A stretch of DNA of 14,770 bases, taken from NCBI GenBank assembly GCA_041569895.1, contig JBFFXF010000179.1:1-14770 (forward strand), written 5' to 3'. Source of the DNA: JBFFXF01 sp041569895. Lineage in GTDB: Bacteria; Planctomycetota; UBA8108; JACQVS01. Under the pieces are notes generated by a model. It was not told the origin of the DNA. It made no database searches and saw nothing but the letters and a program-made list of their open reading frames with translations. The position numbers and the translations under genes are program-made. This document shows positions 1 to 6,472 of the stretch, piece after piece. Numbering within the stretch: position 1 is the stretch's first letter; each line of letters begins with the position of its first letter.

Positions 1-498
1 GAGGAGAAGCGTCAGCTTGCGGTGCTCTCTCAGCAACCGGTGATTGGTGACGCGCGAGAAGTCGCTGCCCTTCATCGGGAACTCGAGGATGAACGGGTGC
101 TCAGCGATTTCGACAGGGGCGCGCGGCGCGTCACTCGGTGGTGGAAGGATCTGTACACCGGACTGCTGGCCCCTCCACGATCCCTGGACGCGGAAGCTGC
201 TGAAACTGTATTGACGCCCTACCTTCATCGGCCCGGCGAGGATCGACTTCTCAATCTCGTCGCCGATCCGCTCCCACTCGGCAGGATCGAAGGCTTCGCC
301 GGGCTCGACCGTGTCGATCTTGTTCCCACGAAACTTCAGCGCGATCCGACACGATGAGCCCGCAAGCGGAAGATGCAGCTTCGTGGGATGGTTGGAGCGT
401 CCGTCATACTGCCCGGGGCCGCCGATACGGGCATCCAGCAGCAGCCTCAATTCATGGGAATCAAGGTCAACCCAGGTCTTGCGAAAAAGGTCAGCCAT
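1..498 (-). CDS. Hypothetical protein, 3' end cut by window edge
   Basis: An uninterrupted minus-strand frame of 166 codons runs from an ATG at 498-496 off the left edge, so the C-terminus is missing. It begins MADLFRKTWVDLDSHELR and continues as a mixed, globular-looking sequence with no signal peptide or membrane segment. The visible part ends near NHRLLREHRKLTLLL. This composition is far more protein-like than the plus-strand frame over the same bases. A weak purine-rich stretch (GAGGGTGG) ends 4 nt before the ATG. A small hairpin (508-521, CTCTT/AAGAG arms) lies just upstream. I do not recognise the family and assign no function. The DNA looks less G+C-extreme than the rest of the window. 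The gene lies on the 3' side of a tRNA-Asn, where integrated elements often begin, so horizontal acquisition is possible but not shown. Confidence 0.75.
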   Translation of the reverse strand, partial: MADLFRKTWVDLDSHELRLLLDARIGGPGQYDGRSNHPTKLHLPLAGSSCRIALKFRGNKIDTVEPGEAFDPAEWERIGDEIEKSILAGPMKVGRQYSFSSFRVQGSWRGQQSGVQILPPPSDAPRAPVEIAEHPFILEFPMKGSDFSRVTNHRLLREHRKLTLLL

Positions 499-831
499 CG
501 TTCCACCCTCTTGCCGAAGAGCGAGCCACTTGGTGCTGCCGCTCGAGGTAGGTGGGGCTTCACGCCGCGGACGGTCCGCCGCCTTGCGCGCACCAGGCCC
601 GTTCACCCTCTCTCCCTCCCCCGCAGAGAGCATCCGGAGAGCCGCGATCCCGCTCCACCGCCCCGACGTCCCAACCCCGGGCCCGGCTGTTGGTCCGCCC
701 TGGGGGTCGGTCCCCCTTTTGGGCGGGTGAGAAACCCGGGGCCTCTCGGGCGCCTGGGGCGGTTGCGGCCCCGGCGCCGGAGAGCTTGCGGGCGCCCGGT
801 TGGGCGCGGGCGCTCGCTCGTGGGAATTCAA
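499..831. other. Gene-free stretch with three GC-rich hairpins
   Basis: I see no convincing gene here. The stretch holds three consecutive strong inverted repeats. The first, 694-727, has outer arms TCCGCCC/GGGCGGG and an inner GGGGG-TCGGT-CCCCC stem. The second, 749-778, has GGCGCC arms plus a GGGGC/GCCCC inner stem and a one-base bulge. The third, 792-807, is a perfect GCGCCC-GGTT-GGGCGC hairpin. They lie downstream of the minus-strand tRNA-Asn, the nearest 25 nt past its CCA, but none is followed by a clear T-tract on the minus strand. They may end tRNA transcription or mark a junction; neither is established. Confidence 0.5.
792..807 (-). terminator. Possible GC-hairpin terminator after tRNA-Asn
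   Basis: A perfect 6-bp stem GCGCCC/GGGCGC with a 4-nt loop lies 25 nt beyond the encoded CCA of the minus-strand tRNA. It is the first of three GC-rich hairpins met by RNA polymerase after the tRNA. No U-tract follows, so this is only a candidate for termination or 3' processing. Confidence 0.25.
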
Positions 832-907
832 TGGCTCCCCCGGTTGGACTCGAACCAACAACCTACCGGTTAACAGCCGGCTACTCTACCAATTGAGCTA
901 CAGGGGA
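832..907 (-). tRNA. tRNA-Asn (anticodon GTT), CCA encoded
   Basis: Read on the minus strand, 907-835 folds as a complete 73-nt tRNA cloverleaf, with genomic CCA at 834-832. The acceptor is TCCCCTG/CGGGGGA, the D arm GCTC/GAGT and the anticodon stem GCCGG/CCGGT. The loop CTGTTAA gives anticodon GTT. The variable loop is AGGTT, and the T arm GTTGG/CCAAC carries a TTCGAGT loop. Two stems contain one G-U wobble each and the T arm is perfect. The gene stands alone, with a near-consensus promoter about 70 nt upstream and GC-rich hairpins downstream. Its 3' end faces the lower-GC hypothetical gene at the left edge, the usual geometry of a tRNA attachment site. Confidence 0.97.
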
Positions 908-978
908 ACCGTGTTCTGGTGTCGTCTTCTTCTCTCTTATCGTCCTCGCGGGCTTCGATCCTGCGAAAAGGAAGCCTT

Positions 979-1006
979 ATTCTATGGGGACCCCTTCTGG
1001 AGTCAA
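979..1006 (-). promoter_or_regulatory. Sigma-70-type promoter of tRNA-Asn
   Basis: On the minus strand a -35 box TTGACT (1006-1001) and a -10 box TAGAAT (984-979) are separated by 16 nt. Each matches the consensus at five of six positions. Transcription would start near 972, about 65 nt before the mature tRNA 5' end. This is one of the best-matching promoters in the window, as expected for a stable RNA gene. Confidence 0.7.
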
Positions 1007-1063
1007 GACGGGCCGGGGCTCGCGGCTCGCGGCCGGGTGTCGCGGTCGGCGGGCGGGCGCCCC

Positions 1064-1089
1064 GGGGCCGGGTGCGGGGCGGTGGGGGG
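1064..1089 (+). other. G-quadruplex-type motif between divergent promoters
   Basis: On the plus strand four G-runs (GGGG, GGG, GGGG, GGGGGG) are separated by loops of 2, 3 and 4 nt. This satisfies the usual G3+N1-7 pattern. Two more GGG runs at 1051-1057 could substitute. The motif sits between the minus-strand tRNA promoter and the plus-strand promoter at 1166. Whether it folds or regulates either promoter is unknown, and such motifs also arise by chance in very GC-rich DNA. Confidence 0.45.
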
Positions 1090-1165
1090 CGAAGACGGTG
1101 GCGCGGTCCCGGGCGGGTGCGCTTCTCCTGTCGCCGCCGTGATTTCCAACAATCATTTTTTTGCT

Positions 1166-1194
1166 TTGACACACAATCGGGTTTTTGATACAAC
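1166..1194 (+). promoter_or_regulatory. Strong plus-strand sigma-70-type promoter
   Basis: A perfect -35 hexamer TTGACA (1166-1171) is followed after 17 nt by TACAAC (1189-1194, four of six matches). It lies inside a conspicuous AT-rich island, with a T7 run at 1156-1162 just upstream that resembles an UP element. A 6-bp inverted repeat CGGGTT/AACCCG (1178-1183, 1192-1197) overlaps the -10 region and could be an operator. Transcription would begin near 1202. It is more than 650 nt upstream of the regulator gene, which has its own closer promoter, so it probably serves another unit. Confidence 0.6.
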
Positions 1195-1283
1195 CCGTGC
1201 GCTCGGTCGGGGCGGCGGCTGATCGCCGCTGGGCGCCATGCCTCGCTCTCGACACGAGCGGGCACAGACCAGGAGAAAAGCTG

Positions 1284-1373
1284 ATGGATCTTTCACTCTC
1301 GCCACCGTCTCGACACGCGTCTCACGCCGCGCTCCAGCGCCCGGCTCCCCCTCCGGGCCACGCGCCGGGGTGA
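1284..1373 (+). CDS. Possible 29-aa small ORF with good RBS
   Basis: An ATG at 1284 follows AGGAG (1271-1275) at 8 nt spacing, the best ribosome-binding site in this interval. The strong promoter at 1166-1194 lies upstream. The product would be 29 residues, starting MDLSLSPPSRHASHAAL and ending in a Pro/Ala/Gly-rich tail. It has no membrane segment or recognisable family. Short frames of this kind occur by chance in GC-rich DNA, so the RBS is the only real support. It could be a leader peptide within the candidate transcript. Confidence 0.2.
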   Translation: MDLSLSPPSRHASHAALQRPAPPPGHAPG

Positions 1374-1444
1374 TGCGCCCGTCCGGCGCCGGCCAGGACC
1401 GGGCTCGCACCCGCGCGGTCGGTCACCGGGCGACACCTCTCTCC

Positions 1445-1543
1445 GGAAGGGCGCTTCGAAGTCCATTCCTCATGCAACCCATCGAAGCCCGACTCATACT
1501 CGACTCCCTACCAGCCCGATGCGAGGCGCCCTTCCACTTTTTC
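1445..1543 (+). terminator. Long-range stem followed by T-tract
   Basis: Perfect 10-bp complementary arms at 1445-1454 and 1526-1535 enclose 71 nt and are followed within 3 nt by TTTTT (1538-1542). An alternative internal pairing, GCTTCGA (1453-1459) with TCGAAGC (1482-1488), overlaps the first arm, so two exclusive folds are possible. The arrangement resembles the closing stem of a structured RNA or an attenuator more than a simple terminator hairpin. Confidence 0.35.
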
Positions 1544-1552
1544 TCCCACTCG

Positions 1553-1601
1553 CATGACACGCCGTCATGACGCGCTGCGGCGTGACACGCCGTCATGACG
1601 C
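1553..1601. repeat. Two 19-bp direct repeats carrying palindrome CGTCATGACG
   Basis: Identical 19-bp copies, TGACACGCCGTCATGACGC, lie at 1555-1573 and 1583-1601, 28 bp apart. Each contains the perfect 10-bp palindrome CGTCATGACG (1563-1572, 1591-1600) and a TGAC-N5-GTCA inverted repeat. A third copy of the 10-bp palindrome lies at 3622-3631, just past the sigma-54 regulator gene. This looks like a paired operator site. The binding protein is unknown; the neighbouring regulator is the obvious candidate. Confidence 0.55.
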
Positions 1602-1787
1602 TCGTCGCGGCGACGCCGAGAGAGCTCGCACGCAAGCCCGAGGAGGGGACGCGACGCTGCCCTGAGCTTCGTGCGGCTCTCTCCTTCCTCTTCCCCATTG
1701 CTCGTTCTCGAACTCGCACTCGTCTCGCGCTCGTTCCCCGCTCCCCGCCCGTCTTCTTACGCCCGTGCCGCGACTTCCGAAACCGCC

Positions 1788-1815
1788 TTGCAAACCTCGC
1801 GCGACCCCCTATCAT
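1788..1815 (+). promoter_or_regulatory. Promoter of the sigma-54 activator gene
   Basis: TTGCAA (1788-1793, four of six) and TATCAT (1810-1815, five of six) are separated by 16 nt. Transcription would begin near 1822, giving a leader of about 50 nt before the ATG at 1872. This supports 1872 as the start codon, because in-frame upstream starts such as 1671 would lie before the promoter. Confidence 0.5.
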
Positions 1816-1871
1816 TCCGCTCCCTGCCGTCGCGGTCCTCCCCTCCGGCGCGAAGAAGACGAGACTCCTCG

Positions 1872-3569
1872 ATGCACCGTCCGCCCGCCGATCTCTGGCC
1901 GCCGATGCGACGCATCGCCGGCGGTCTCGTTCCGGCCGAGCTCTCGCCCGAGGCGCTCTTCGACCTGCTGAGCTCGCGCGCGCTCCCGGTCGCATCGATC
2001 ATCGAGCGGCTGCTCTCGGTGACGGGCGCGGACTACGTCGTCGTGTTCGAAGACGATGGCCTGACGTCATCGGGGACACCGACGCACGCGCCCCGACTGG
2101 CGATCGGCATGGCGCGCGACGGCCGTTCCATCGCGTTCCCCCACCGACTCCTGCCCGACGAGCTGCGCCGCCGCCTGCGCGCAGGCGACGCGCCGCTCCA
2201 CGACGGACTCGACAGCACGGCCTCGATCTGGCGCGTGGCGGCGCCGATCCTCTCGCTCCACTCGAGCTCCTCGTCCTCCGTGCGACGGCTGGTCGGCGGG
2301 CTCCTGGCCGGTGGACACCGGGGCGCGCTGCGGCCGCCGTTTCGCAAATGCCCGGGCGACCTCGTCCGTCTGCTCGTCGCGCTTGCCCCCTGGGTCGGCA
2401 CCGCGCTTCTGGTCGAGAACGGCAGACCGGGCGATGGCGACGCGAGCGATGCGGACCACGCGCCCGGTCGCGACGGGCCGACCTCGCCCGCGACGCCCAT
2501 CCTCCACCCGGAGCTCGAGGACCCGCTCGATCCGGACTTCCCCGACATCCTGACGGTCAACCCCGCGATGCGCCGCCTGTTCGAGCTCATCCGCCAGGTC
2601 GCCGCCAGCGATGCCGCCGTGCTGGTCGAGGGCGAGAGCGGCACCGGCAAGGAGCTCGTCGCTCGCGCCATTCACGAGAAGAGCCCGCGCCGCTCCGCGC
2701 CGTTCCTCTCCGAGAACTGCGCCGCGTGTCCGGCCGATCTTCTGGAAGCGGAGTTCTTCGGTTACGAGAAGGGCGCGTTCACCGGTGCCACCTCCTCGCG
2801 CGCGGGCATCTTCGAGCGCGCCCGCGGCGGCACGCTGTTCCTGGACGAGATCGGCGAGATGGACGCTCGCCTGCAGACCAAGCTCCTGCGCGTTCTGCAG
2901 GAACGCGAGGTGCGCCGCGTCGGCGGGGAACGCGCCCTGCCGGTCGACTTCCGCCTGGTCACCGCGACGAATCGCTCGCTCGAGGAGGAGGTGCGCTCGC
3001 GACGCTTCCGGCTCGACCTCCTCTACCGCCTCGAGGTGGTCAAGATCAGTCTGCCTCCGCTGCGCGAGCGCGTCGAGGACATCCCCCACCTGGCGCGCCA
3101 CTTCCTCGCCGTGCACGCCGCGCGTCTCGGCCGTGCAGCGCCCGAGCTGCGCCCGAACACGGTGCAGGTGCTCTCCCGGTACCACTGGCCTGGAAACATC
3201 CGCGAGCTCCAGAACGAGATGTGGCGAGCCGTCGCCCTCGGTCACTGCGTCGTGCGGCCCCGGCACCTCTCGGCGAAGCTTCGACGCATCGAGAGCGGTA
3301 TCGACGTCGATGTGGGGCCGGTCGACTTCGACGAGGCGGAGCGCCAGTTGCTCGGATCGGTGATGCGCGCCGCGCTCATCCACACAGACGGCAACTGCGC
3401 CGAGGCGGCGCGACTCCTCGGCATACCGCGGTCGAGCTTCTACCGCCGCCTGCGCAAGTACCGCATCAGCCCGTCGTCGCCGGACGGGATCCCGCCTGCG
3501 GTGCTGCACGGCTTCCGGCGGCTCGGCTGTCTCGCCGGCCTCTTCGGCAAGATGACCGGGAGAAAGTGA
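1872..3569 (+). CDS. Sigma-54-dependent transcriptional activator (GAF-AAA+-Fis HTH)
   Basis: The 565-aa product is a bacterial enhancer-binding protein. The N-terminal region (about residues 25-180) reads as a GAF-type sensor domain with no visible phosphoacceptor receiver domain. The AAA+ domain has Walker A GESGTGK at 254-260, an intact GAFTGA sigma-54 contact loop at 301-306, and Walker B GGTLFLDE ending in D325-E326. It ends in a Fis-type helix-turn-helix (about 506-532) with the pattern GNCAEAARLLGIPRSSFYRRL. Established family role: ATP-driven remodelling of closed sigma-54 RNA polymerase from upstream sites. The upstream frame is open to 1671 but is low-complexity and precedes the promoter at 1788-1815, so ATG 1872 is chosen; ATG 1905 is an alternative. 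It is convergent with sppA. Palindromes at 1563-1600 and 3622-3631 flank it. I found no convincing -24/-12 promoter nearby, so its target is unknown. Confidence 0.93.
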   Translation: MHRPPADLWPPMRRIAGGLVPAELSPEALFDLLSSRALPVASIIERLLSVTGADYVVVFEDDGLTSSGTPTHAPRLAIGMARDGRSIAFPHRLLPDELRRRLRAGDAPLHDGLDSTASIWRVAAPILSLHSSSSSSVRRLVGGLLAGGHRGALRPPFRKCPGDLVRLLVALAPWVGTALLVENGRPGDGDASDADHAPGRDGPTSPATPILHPELEDPLDPDFPDILTVNPAMRRLFELIRQVAASDAAVLVEGESGTGKELVARAIHEKSPRRSAPFLSENCAACPADLLEAEFFGYEKGAFTGATSSRAGIFERARGGTLFLDEIGEMDARLQTKLLRVLQEREVRRVGGERALPVDFRLVTATNRSLEEEVRSRRFRLDLLYRLEVVKISLPPLRERVEDIPHLARHFLAVHAARLGRAAPELRPNTVQVLSRYHWPGNIRELQNEMWRAVALGHCVVRPRHLSAKLRRIESGIDVDVGPVDFDEAERQLLGSVMRAALIHTDGNCAEAARLLGIPRSSFYRRLRKYRISPSSPDGIPPAVLHGFRRLGCLAGLFGKMTGRK

Positions 3570-3575
3570 CGCCCT

Positions 3576-3646
3576 CGGCGGCGGCGCGATCGACGAGCAA
3601 GCCGCCGTCGCGACATCGTGGCGTCATGACGTCACGACTCGACGCC
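3576..3646. terminator. Convergent intergenic hairpins
   Basis: Between the stops of the regulator (3569) and sppA (3647) lie two inverted repeats. The first is CGGCGGC/GCCGCCG (3576-3582 with 3601-3607); the second is GGCGTC/GACGCC (3620-3625 with 3641-3646). The second encloses a copy of the CGTCATGACG palindrome, so this stretch may be operator as well as terminator. No T-tract follows on either strand, so the terminator role is tentative. Confidence 0.3.
3622..3631. promoter_or_regulatory. Third copy of palindrome CGTCATGACG
   Basis: This is an exact copy of the 10-bp palindrome found twice at 1563-1600. It lies 52 bp past the stop codon of the sigma-54 activator and 15 bp past the end of sppA. 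It overlaps a second palindrome, TGACGTCA (3627-3634). Its placement on the other side of the activator gene suggests recognition by a common protein, but no promoter is visible beside it. Confidence 0.4.
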
Positions 3647-5485
3647 TCACCGCACCTCGAGGAGCCAGGGCAGGAGCGCCATGGTGCTGCGGCCGTCGAG
3701 GAACGCCGCGGCGCGCAGGATGCGCAGCAGCTCGCCGGTCGCCACTGCGTCGAGTCCGGGCGTCGTCCGCCGCGCCCTCTCCGCCACCTCGATCGCGCCG
3801 GCGACGTAGGTCGATCGGTCGCCCTGGTCGGTGAGCAGCTCGAACAGCGTCTTCACGGGCGGCAGGAGCACCGGCTCCTCGAGCCCGTCCTGCGGCAGGC
3901 CCGCCAGCTTCTGCGCCTCGTCGATCGCCGCCACCAGCCCGCCGAGCTGGTCGACGAGCCCGTTGTCGAGCGCCTGCGCGCCGGTCCACACTCTCCCCTC
4001 GGCGACGCTCTCCGCGCGCGCCCGGTCCCAGTCGCGCCCGTTCGCGACGCGGGTGATGAAGCGGTCGTAGCCCTCCTCGACGATCCTCTGCATCGCCGCG
4101 CGCTCCTCCTGCGAGAACTCCCGGTGCAGGTCGAAGAGACCGGCGCGCGCGCCACGCGACGCCGTGGCGACCTGCACGCCGAGCTTGTCGAGCAGATCGG
4201 CCGCGATGACCTTGCCGCCGAAGATGCCGATCGAGCCGGTGATCGTCCCGGGCTGCGCCAGGATGCGATTCGCCGCGGTCGCGATGTAATAGCCGCCCGA
4301 CGCCGCCGTCTCGCCCATGCTGACGACGACGGGCTTGACGTCCTTCGTGATCGACAGCTCGCGCCAGATCGCCTCCGACCCGTCGAGCGTGCCGCCCGGA
4401 CTGTTGACGCGCACGACCACGGCGCGGATCGAGGGGTTCTCGCGCGCGGACTTCAGGGCGCGACGCGCGCGCTCGGCGCTGGCGACGGCGCCCATCGGCG
4501 ACAGCGAGCCGTCGGGCTCGTTCGCGATGATGCCGTCGACGTGGACGAGCGCGATCGACGCGAAGCCGCCCGGCCGCGTCCCCTGCAGGTAGCGCCGCAC
4601 GCCGATCGGCACGGGCGCACGCGACGTGGCGCCACCGCCGCGGGCCGCGAGCAGCCCGGCGATCTCGTCGCGATAGACGAGGCGGTCGACGAACTTCGCC
4701 TCGAGGGCGCGCTCCGGCGAAAACGGCCCGGCGTCGATCAGCGATCGCACCGCGTCGGCCGTCAGGCCGCGCGCCTCGGCGATGGCTCCGACCAGCGCGT
4801 CGAAGAGCGAGTCGACGTTGCCATCGAGCGCCTCGAGAAACTCCTGGCTCGGCGCCGCCGAGGAGAGCTGCTCGTACGTTCCCTTGTAGCGACCGACGCG
4901 CACGAGATCGGCCTTGAGGCCGATCTTCTCGAGCAGCGCCGCGAGGAAGAACGCCTGCATCTCGAGCCCGACGATGTGCAGGTCGGCGACGCGGTCGAGC
5001 CAGATCTCGTCCGCCGCCAGCGCCAGCGAGTAGCCGAGCGTGTCGGCGCCCTCGAGCACCGCGATGACGTACTTGCCGCTGTCGCGAAAGCGCCGCGCCA
5101 GCGAGCGGATCTCCTCGACGCGTCCCGGTCCCATGAACGAGAACCCGACGCGCAGCACGAGCCCGACGACGCGCGGATCGCGCGACGCCCTCGAGAGCGC
5201 CGCGTGCGCCGCGACGAGGTCCGTCTCCGTGCCGCCGAGGAGCATCGACAAATCGACCTCGGCGCGCTCGGGCACCTCGCCGCGCACGTCGAGGACGAGG
5301 ACGCACAAGGACGGCACGCCCGGCGCCGAGAAGAACGGCATGAAGAGCGCCACGAAACCCACCACCGCGACGATGATCACGATCAGGATGAACAGACCGG
5401 AACGGCGACGGCGAGGCCGGCGATACGCGGGCTGGAGAAGCGGCTCGTCTCCGTGCGATGGAGGCGGCGACGATGGCAGTGTCAT
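3647..5485 (-). CDS. sppA: Signal peptide peptidase SppA (protease IV)
   Basis: The 612-aa product has a short basic N-terminus, one membrane anchor (about residues 30-52), and the tandem two-domain layout of long SppA proteins. It is close in length to E. coli SppA. The predicted catalytic dyad is Lys201 in the RVGRYKGTYEQ segment and Ser396 in TAASGGYYIA, matching E. coli Lys209 and Ser409. Family role: membrane-bound serine protease that degrades released signal peptides on the outer face of the cytoplasmic membrane. The ATG at 5485 is preceded by AAGGAGGAGGT, an excellent RBS. It overlaps the hpt stop codon in an ATGA arrangement, so translation is probably coupled. The frame extends further upstream but only through hpt sequence. 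It ends 77 bp from the convergent activator gene. Confidence 0.95.
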   Translation of the reverse strand: MTLPSSPPPSHGDEPLLQPAYRRPRRRRSGLFILIVIIVAVVGFVALFMPFFSAPGVPSLCVLVLDVRGEVPERAEVDLSMLLGGTETDLVAAHAALSRASRDPRVVGLVLRVGFSFMGPGRVEEIRSLARRFRDSGKYVIAVLEGADTLGYSLALAADEIWLDRVADLHIVGLEMQAFFLAALLEKIGLKADLVRVGRYKGTYEQLSSAAPSQEFLEALDGNVDSLFDALVGAIAEARGLTADAVRSLIDAGPFSPERALEAKFVDRLVYRDEIAGLLAARGGGATSRAPVPIGVRRYLQGTRPGGFASIALVHVDGIIANEPDGSLSPMGAVASAERARRALKSARENPSIRAVVVRVNSPGGTLDGSEAIWRELSITKDVKPVVVSMGETAASGGYYIATAANRILAQPGTITGSIGIFGGKVIAADLLDKLGVQVATASRGARAGLFDLHREFSQEERAAMQRIVEEGYDRFITRVANGRDWDRARAESVAEGRVWTGAQALDNGLVDQLGGLVAAIDEAQKLAGLPQDGLEEPVLLPPVKTLFELLTDQGDRSTYVAGAIEVAERARRTTPGLDAVATGELLRILRAAAFLDGRSTMALLPWLLEVR

Positions 5486-6033
5486 ACCTCCTCCTTCTGA
5501 TTCTCGGGAAGCGCGCCGACGTAGGGCAGCTCGCGGTAGCGTCCCGCGTAGTCCAGGCCGTAGCCGACGACGAACTGGTTCGGGATGGTGAAGCCGAGGT
5601 AGTCGACCGGCGTCACGGTGACGGTGTTCGTCGGCTTCTGGAGCAGCGCGCACGTCACCAGCGACTCCGGCTTCCGCGCCAGCAGGTTGGCGCGCAGGTA
5701 CTCGAGCGTCAGGCCGGTGTCGACGATGTCCTCGACGAGGACGACCGGCCGATTGGCGATCGGCGTCGTCAGGTCGAGGAGGATCTTCACCTCTCCGGAG
5801 GTGACCAGCTTGCGACCGTAGCTCGAGACGCGCATGAAGTCGACCGCCACCGGGATGTCGAGCGCGCGCACCAGATCGGCGAGGAAGACGAAGGCGCCCT
5901 GCAGGATCCCGACGAAGACCGGCGCCCGCCCGCGGAAGTCCTGGGTGATCTCCTCGGCGAGCTCGCGGACCCGCTTGCGGATCTTCTCCTCGCTGACGAC
6001 GACCTCGATCTCTCCGTCGGTCGGCTTCGTCAT
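5482..6033 (-). CDS. hpt: Hypoxanthine (guanine) phosphoribosyltransferase
   Basis: The 183-aa product matches the usual size of bacterial HPRT. It has the PRPP-binding motif VVLVEDIVDTG, with E101, D102 and D105, and an upstream MRVSSYG loop. Reaction: hypoxanthine or guanine plus PRPP gives IMP or GMP, the purine salvage step in the cytosol. The open frame reaches back to 6243, but ATG 6033 matches the family N-terminus and follows a purine-rich GGGAGACGAGGG. It is the first gene of a two-gene unit with sppA, overlapping by 4 bp. A promoter at 6153-6181 would give a leader of about 113 nt. Pairing purine salvage with a membrane peptidase has no obvious pathway logic. Confidence 0.96.
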   Translation of the reverse strand: MTKPTDGEIEVVVSEEKIRKRVRELAEEITQDFRGRAPVFVGILQGAFVFLADLVRALDIPVAVDFMRVSSYGRKLVTSGEVKILLDLTTPIANRPVVLVEDIVDTGLTLEYLRANLLARKPESLVTCALLQKPTNTVTVTPVDYLGFTIPNQFVVGYGLDYAGRYRELPYVGALPENQKEEV

Positions 6034-6152
6034 CCCTCGTCTCCCGCCGCCCTCGGTGTCAAGAATCGCGCCCGGCAGACGTCTCAGGTTCACCGGCGCG
6101 GTGCCCCGCGTGTCGTGTCCGCCACGACGACCGCGTCGCGAGCGGCGGGCAA

Positions 6153-6181
6153 ATTGTAACGGCGGCGAGAGCCCCTGGAAA
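6153..6181 (-). promoter_or_regulatory. Promoter of hpt-sppA
   Basis: On the minus strand TTTCCA (6181-6176, four of six) and TACAAT (6158-6153, five of six) are spaced by exactly 17 nt. The predicted start is near 6146, about 113 nt before the hpt ATG. The AATTGTAA stretch stands out from the GC-rich surroundings. Confidence 0.6.
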
Positions 6182-6419
6182 GTGCCGGAACCACGGCAAA
6201 CGGCAAGGACCGGCCGGCGACCGACGTGAAAGATCCCCTGCAACCATTCAGGCCGTTCACCCCGACCGTGCCGGACCTGCTGGCGGCGCTGGTGTCGGCG
6301 ATGCGGGCGCTCTGCACGCTGCGCTCACGCCGCGTGCGCGCCGACGCGATGGGGACGCGTCGACGCGGCGGGACGGTCGGCGCGTGGCGCGGGATCGGAG
6401 CGCTGGCGCGGGCGGTGGT

Positions 6420-6443
6420 CGCCGTCGTTCGCGGACGACGGCG
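6420..6443 (-). terminator. 9-bp hairpin after the secreted-protein gene
   Basis: Perfect arms CGCCGTCGT (6420-6428) and ACGACGGCG (6435-6443) enclose a 6-nt loop, beginning 29 nt past the stop codon at 6473 on the minus strand. Position and stability fit a terminator or mRNA-protecting 3' hairpin, but no U-tract follows. Confidence 0.4.
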
Positions 6444-6472
6444 GTCCTCGAGCGTGCCGCCCGCGCCGAGCC

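Larger units (their letters stand above)
1202..1545 (+). ncRNA. Candidate structured ncRNA, about 340 nt
   Basis: A unit is suggested by a strong promoter at 1166-1194 and a 10-bp perfect inverted repeat, GGAAGGGCGC at 1445-1454 and GCGCCCTTCC at 1526-1535. The closing arm is followed by ACTTTTTCT. No convincing protein frame fills the interval, apart from a possible 29-codon ORF. I looked for hallmarks of tmRNA (Ala-type acceptor, tag ORF), RNase P RNA (conserved P4 strands), 6S RNA and SRP RNA, and recognised none. Ends are inferred from the promoter and T-tract. The unit could instead be a long leader or a non-expressed stretch. Confidence 0.3.
6034..6472. other. Intergenic region upstream of hpt
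   Basis: This 439-bp stretch has no gene I can support; the frames crossing it are Arg/Ala/Gly-rich shadows with no RBS or family features. It contains the hpt promoter (6153-6181) and, nearer the end of the secreted-protein gene, a perfect 9-bp hairpin at 6420-6443. The remainder (about 6190-6419) shows no repeat or motif that I recognise. Confidence 0.6.

Noticed and set aside
22..357. A 111-codon plus-strand frame at the left edge
   Set aside because: The minus-strand frame through the same bases is open for 166 codons, begins at an ATG and looks much more protein-like.
373..896. Plus-strand frames ending in DSNQQPTG or VGLEPTTYRLT
   Set aside because: These are translations across the tRNA-Asn gene, a well-known source of false proteins.
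1202..1545. tmRNA, because of a TCGACTCCC-TACCAGC stretch near 1500
   Set aside because: There is no matching Ala-type 5' acceptor strand, no CCA end and no tag-peptide frame.
1595..5500. A 1301-codon plus-strand open frame
   Set aside because: It crosses the activator gene and antisense to sppA in another frame, is Arg/Ala/Pro-rich throughout and has no family features. It is a GC-bias shadow.
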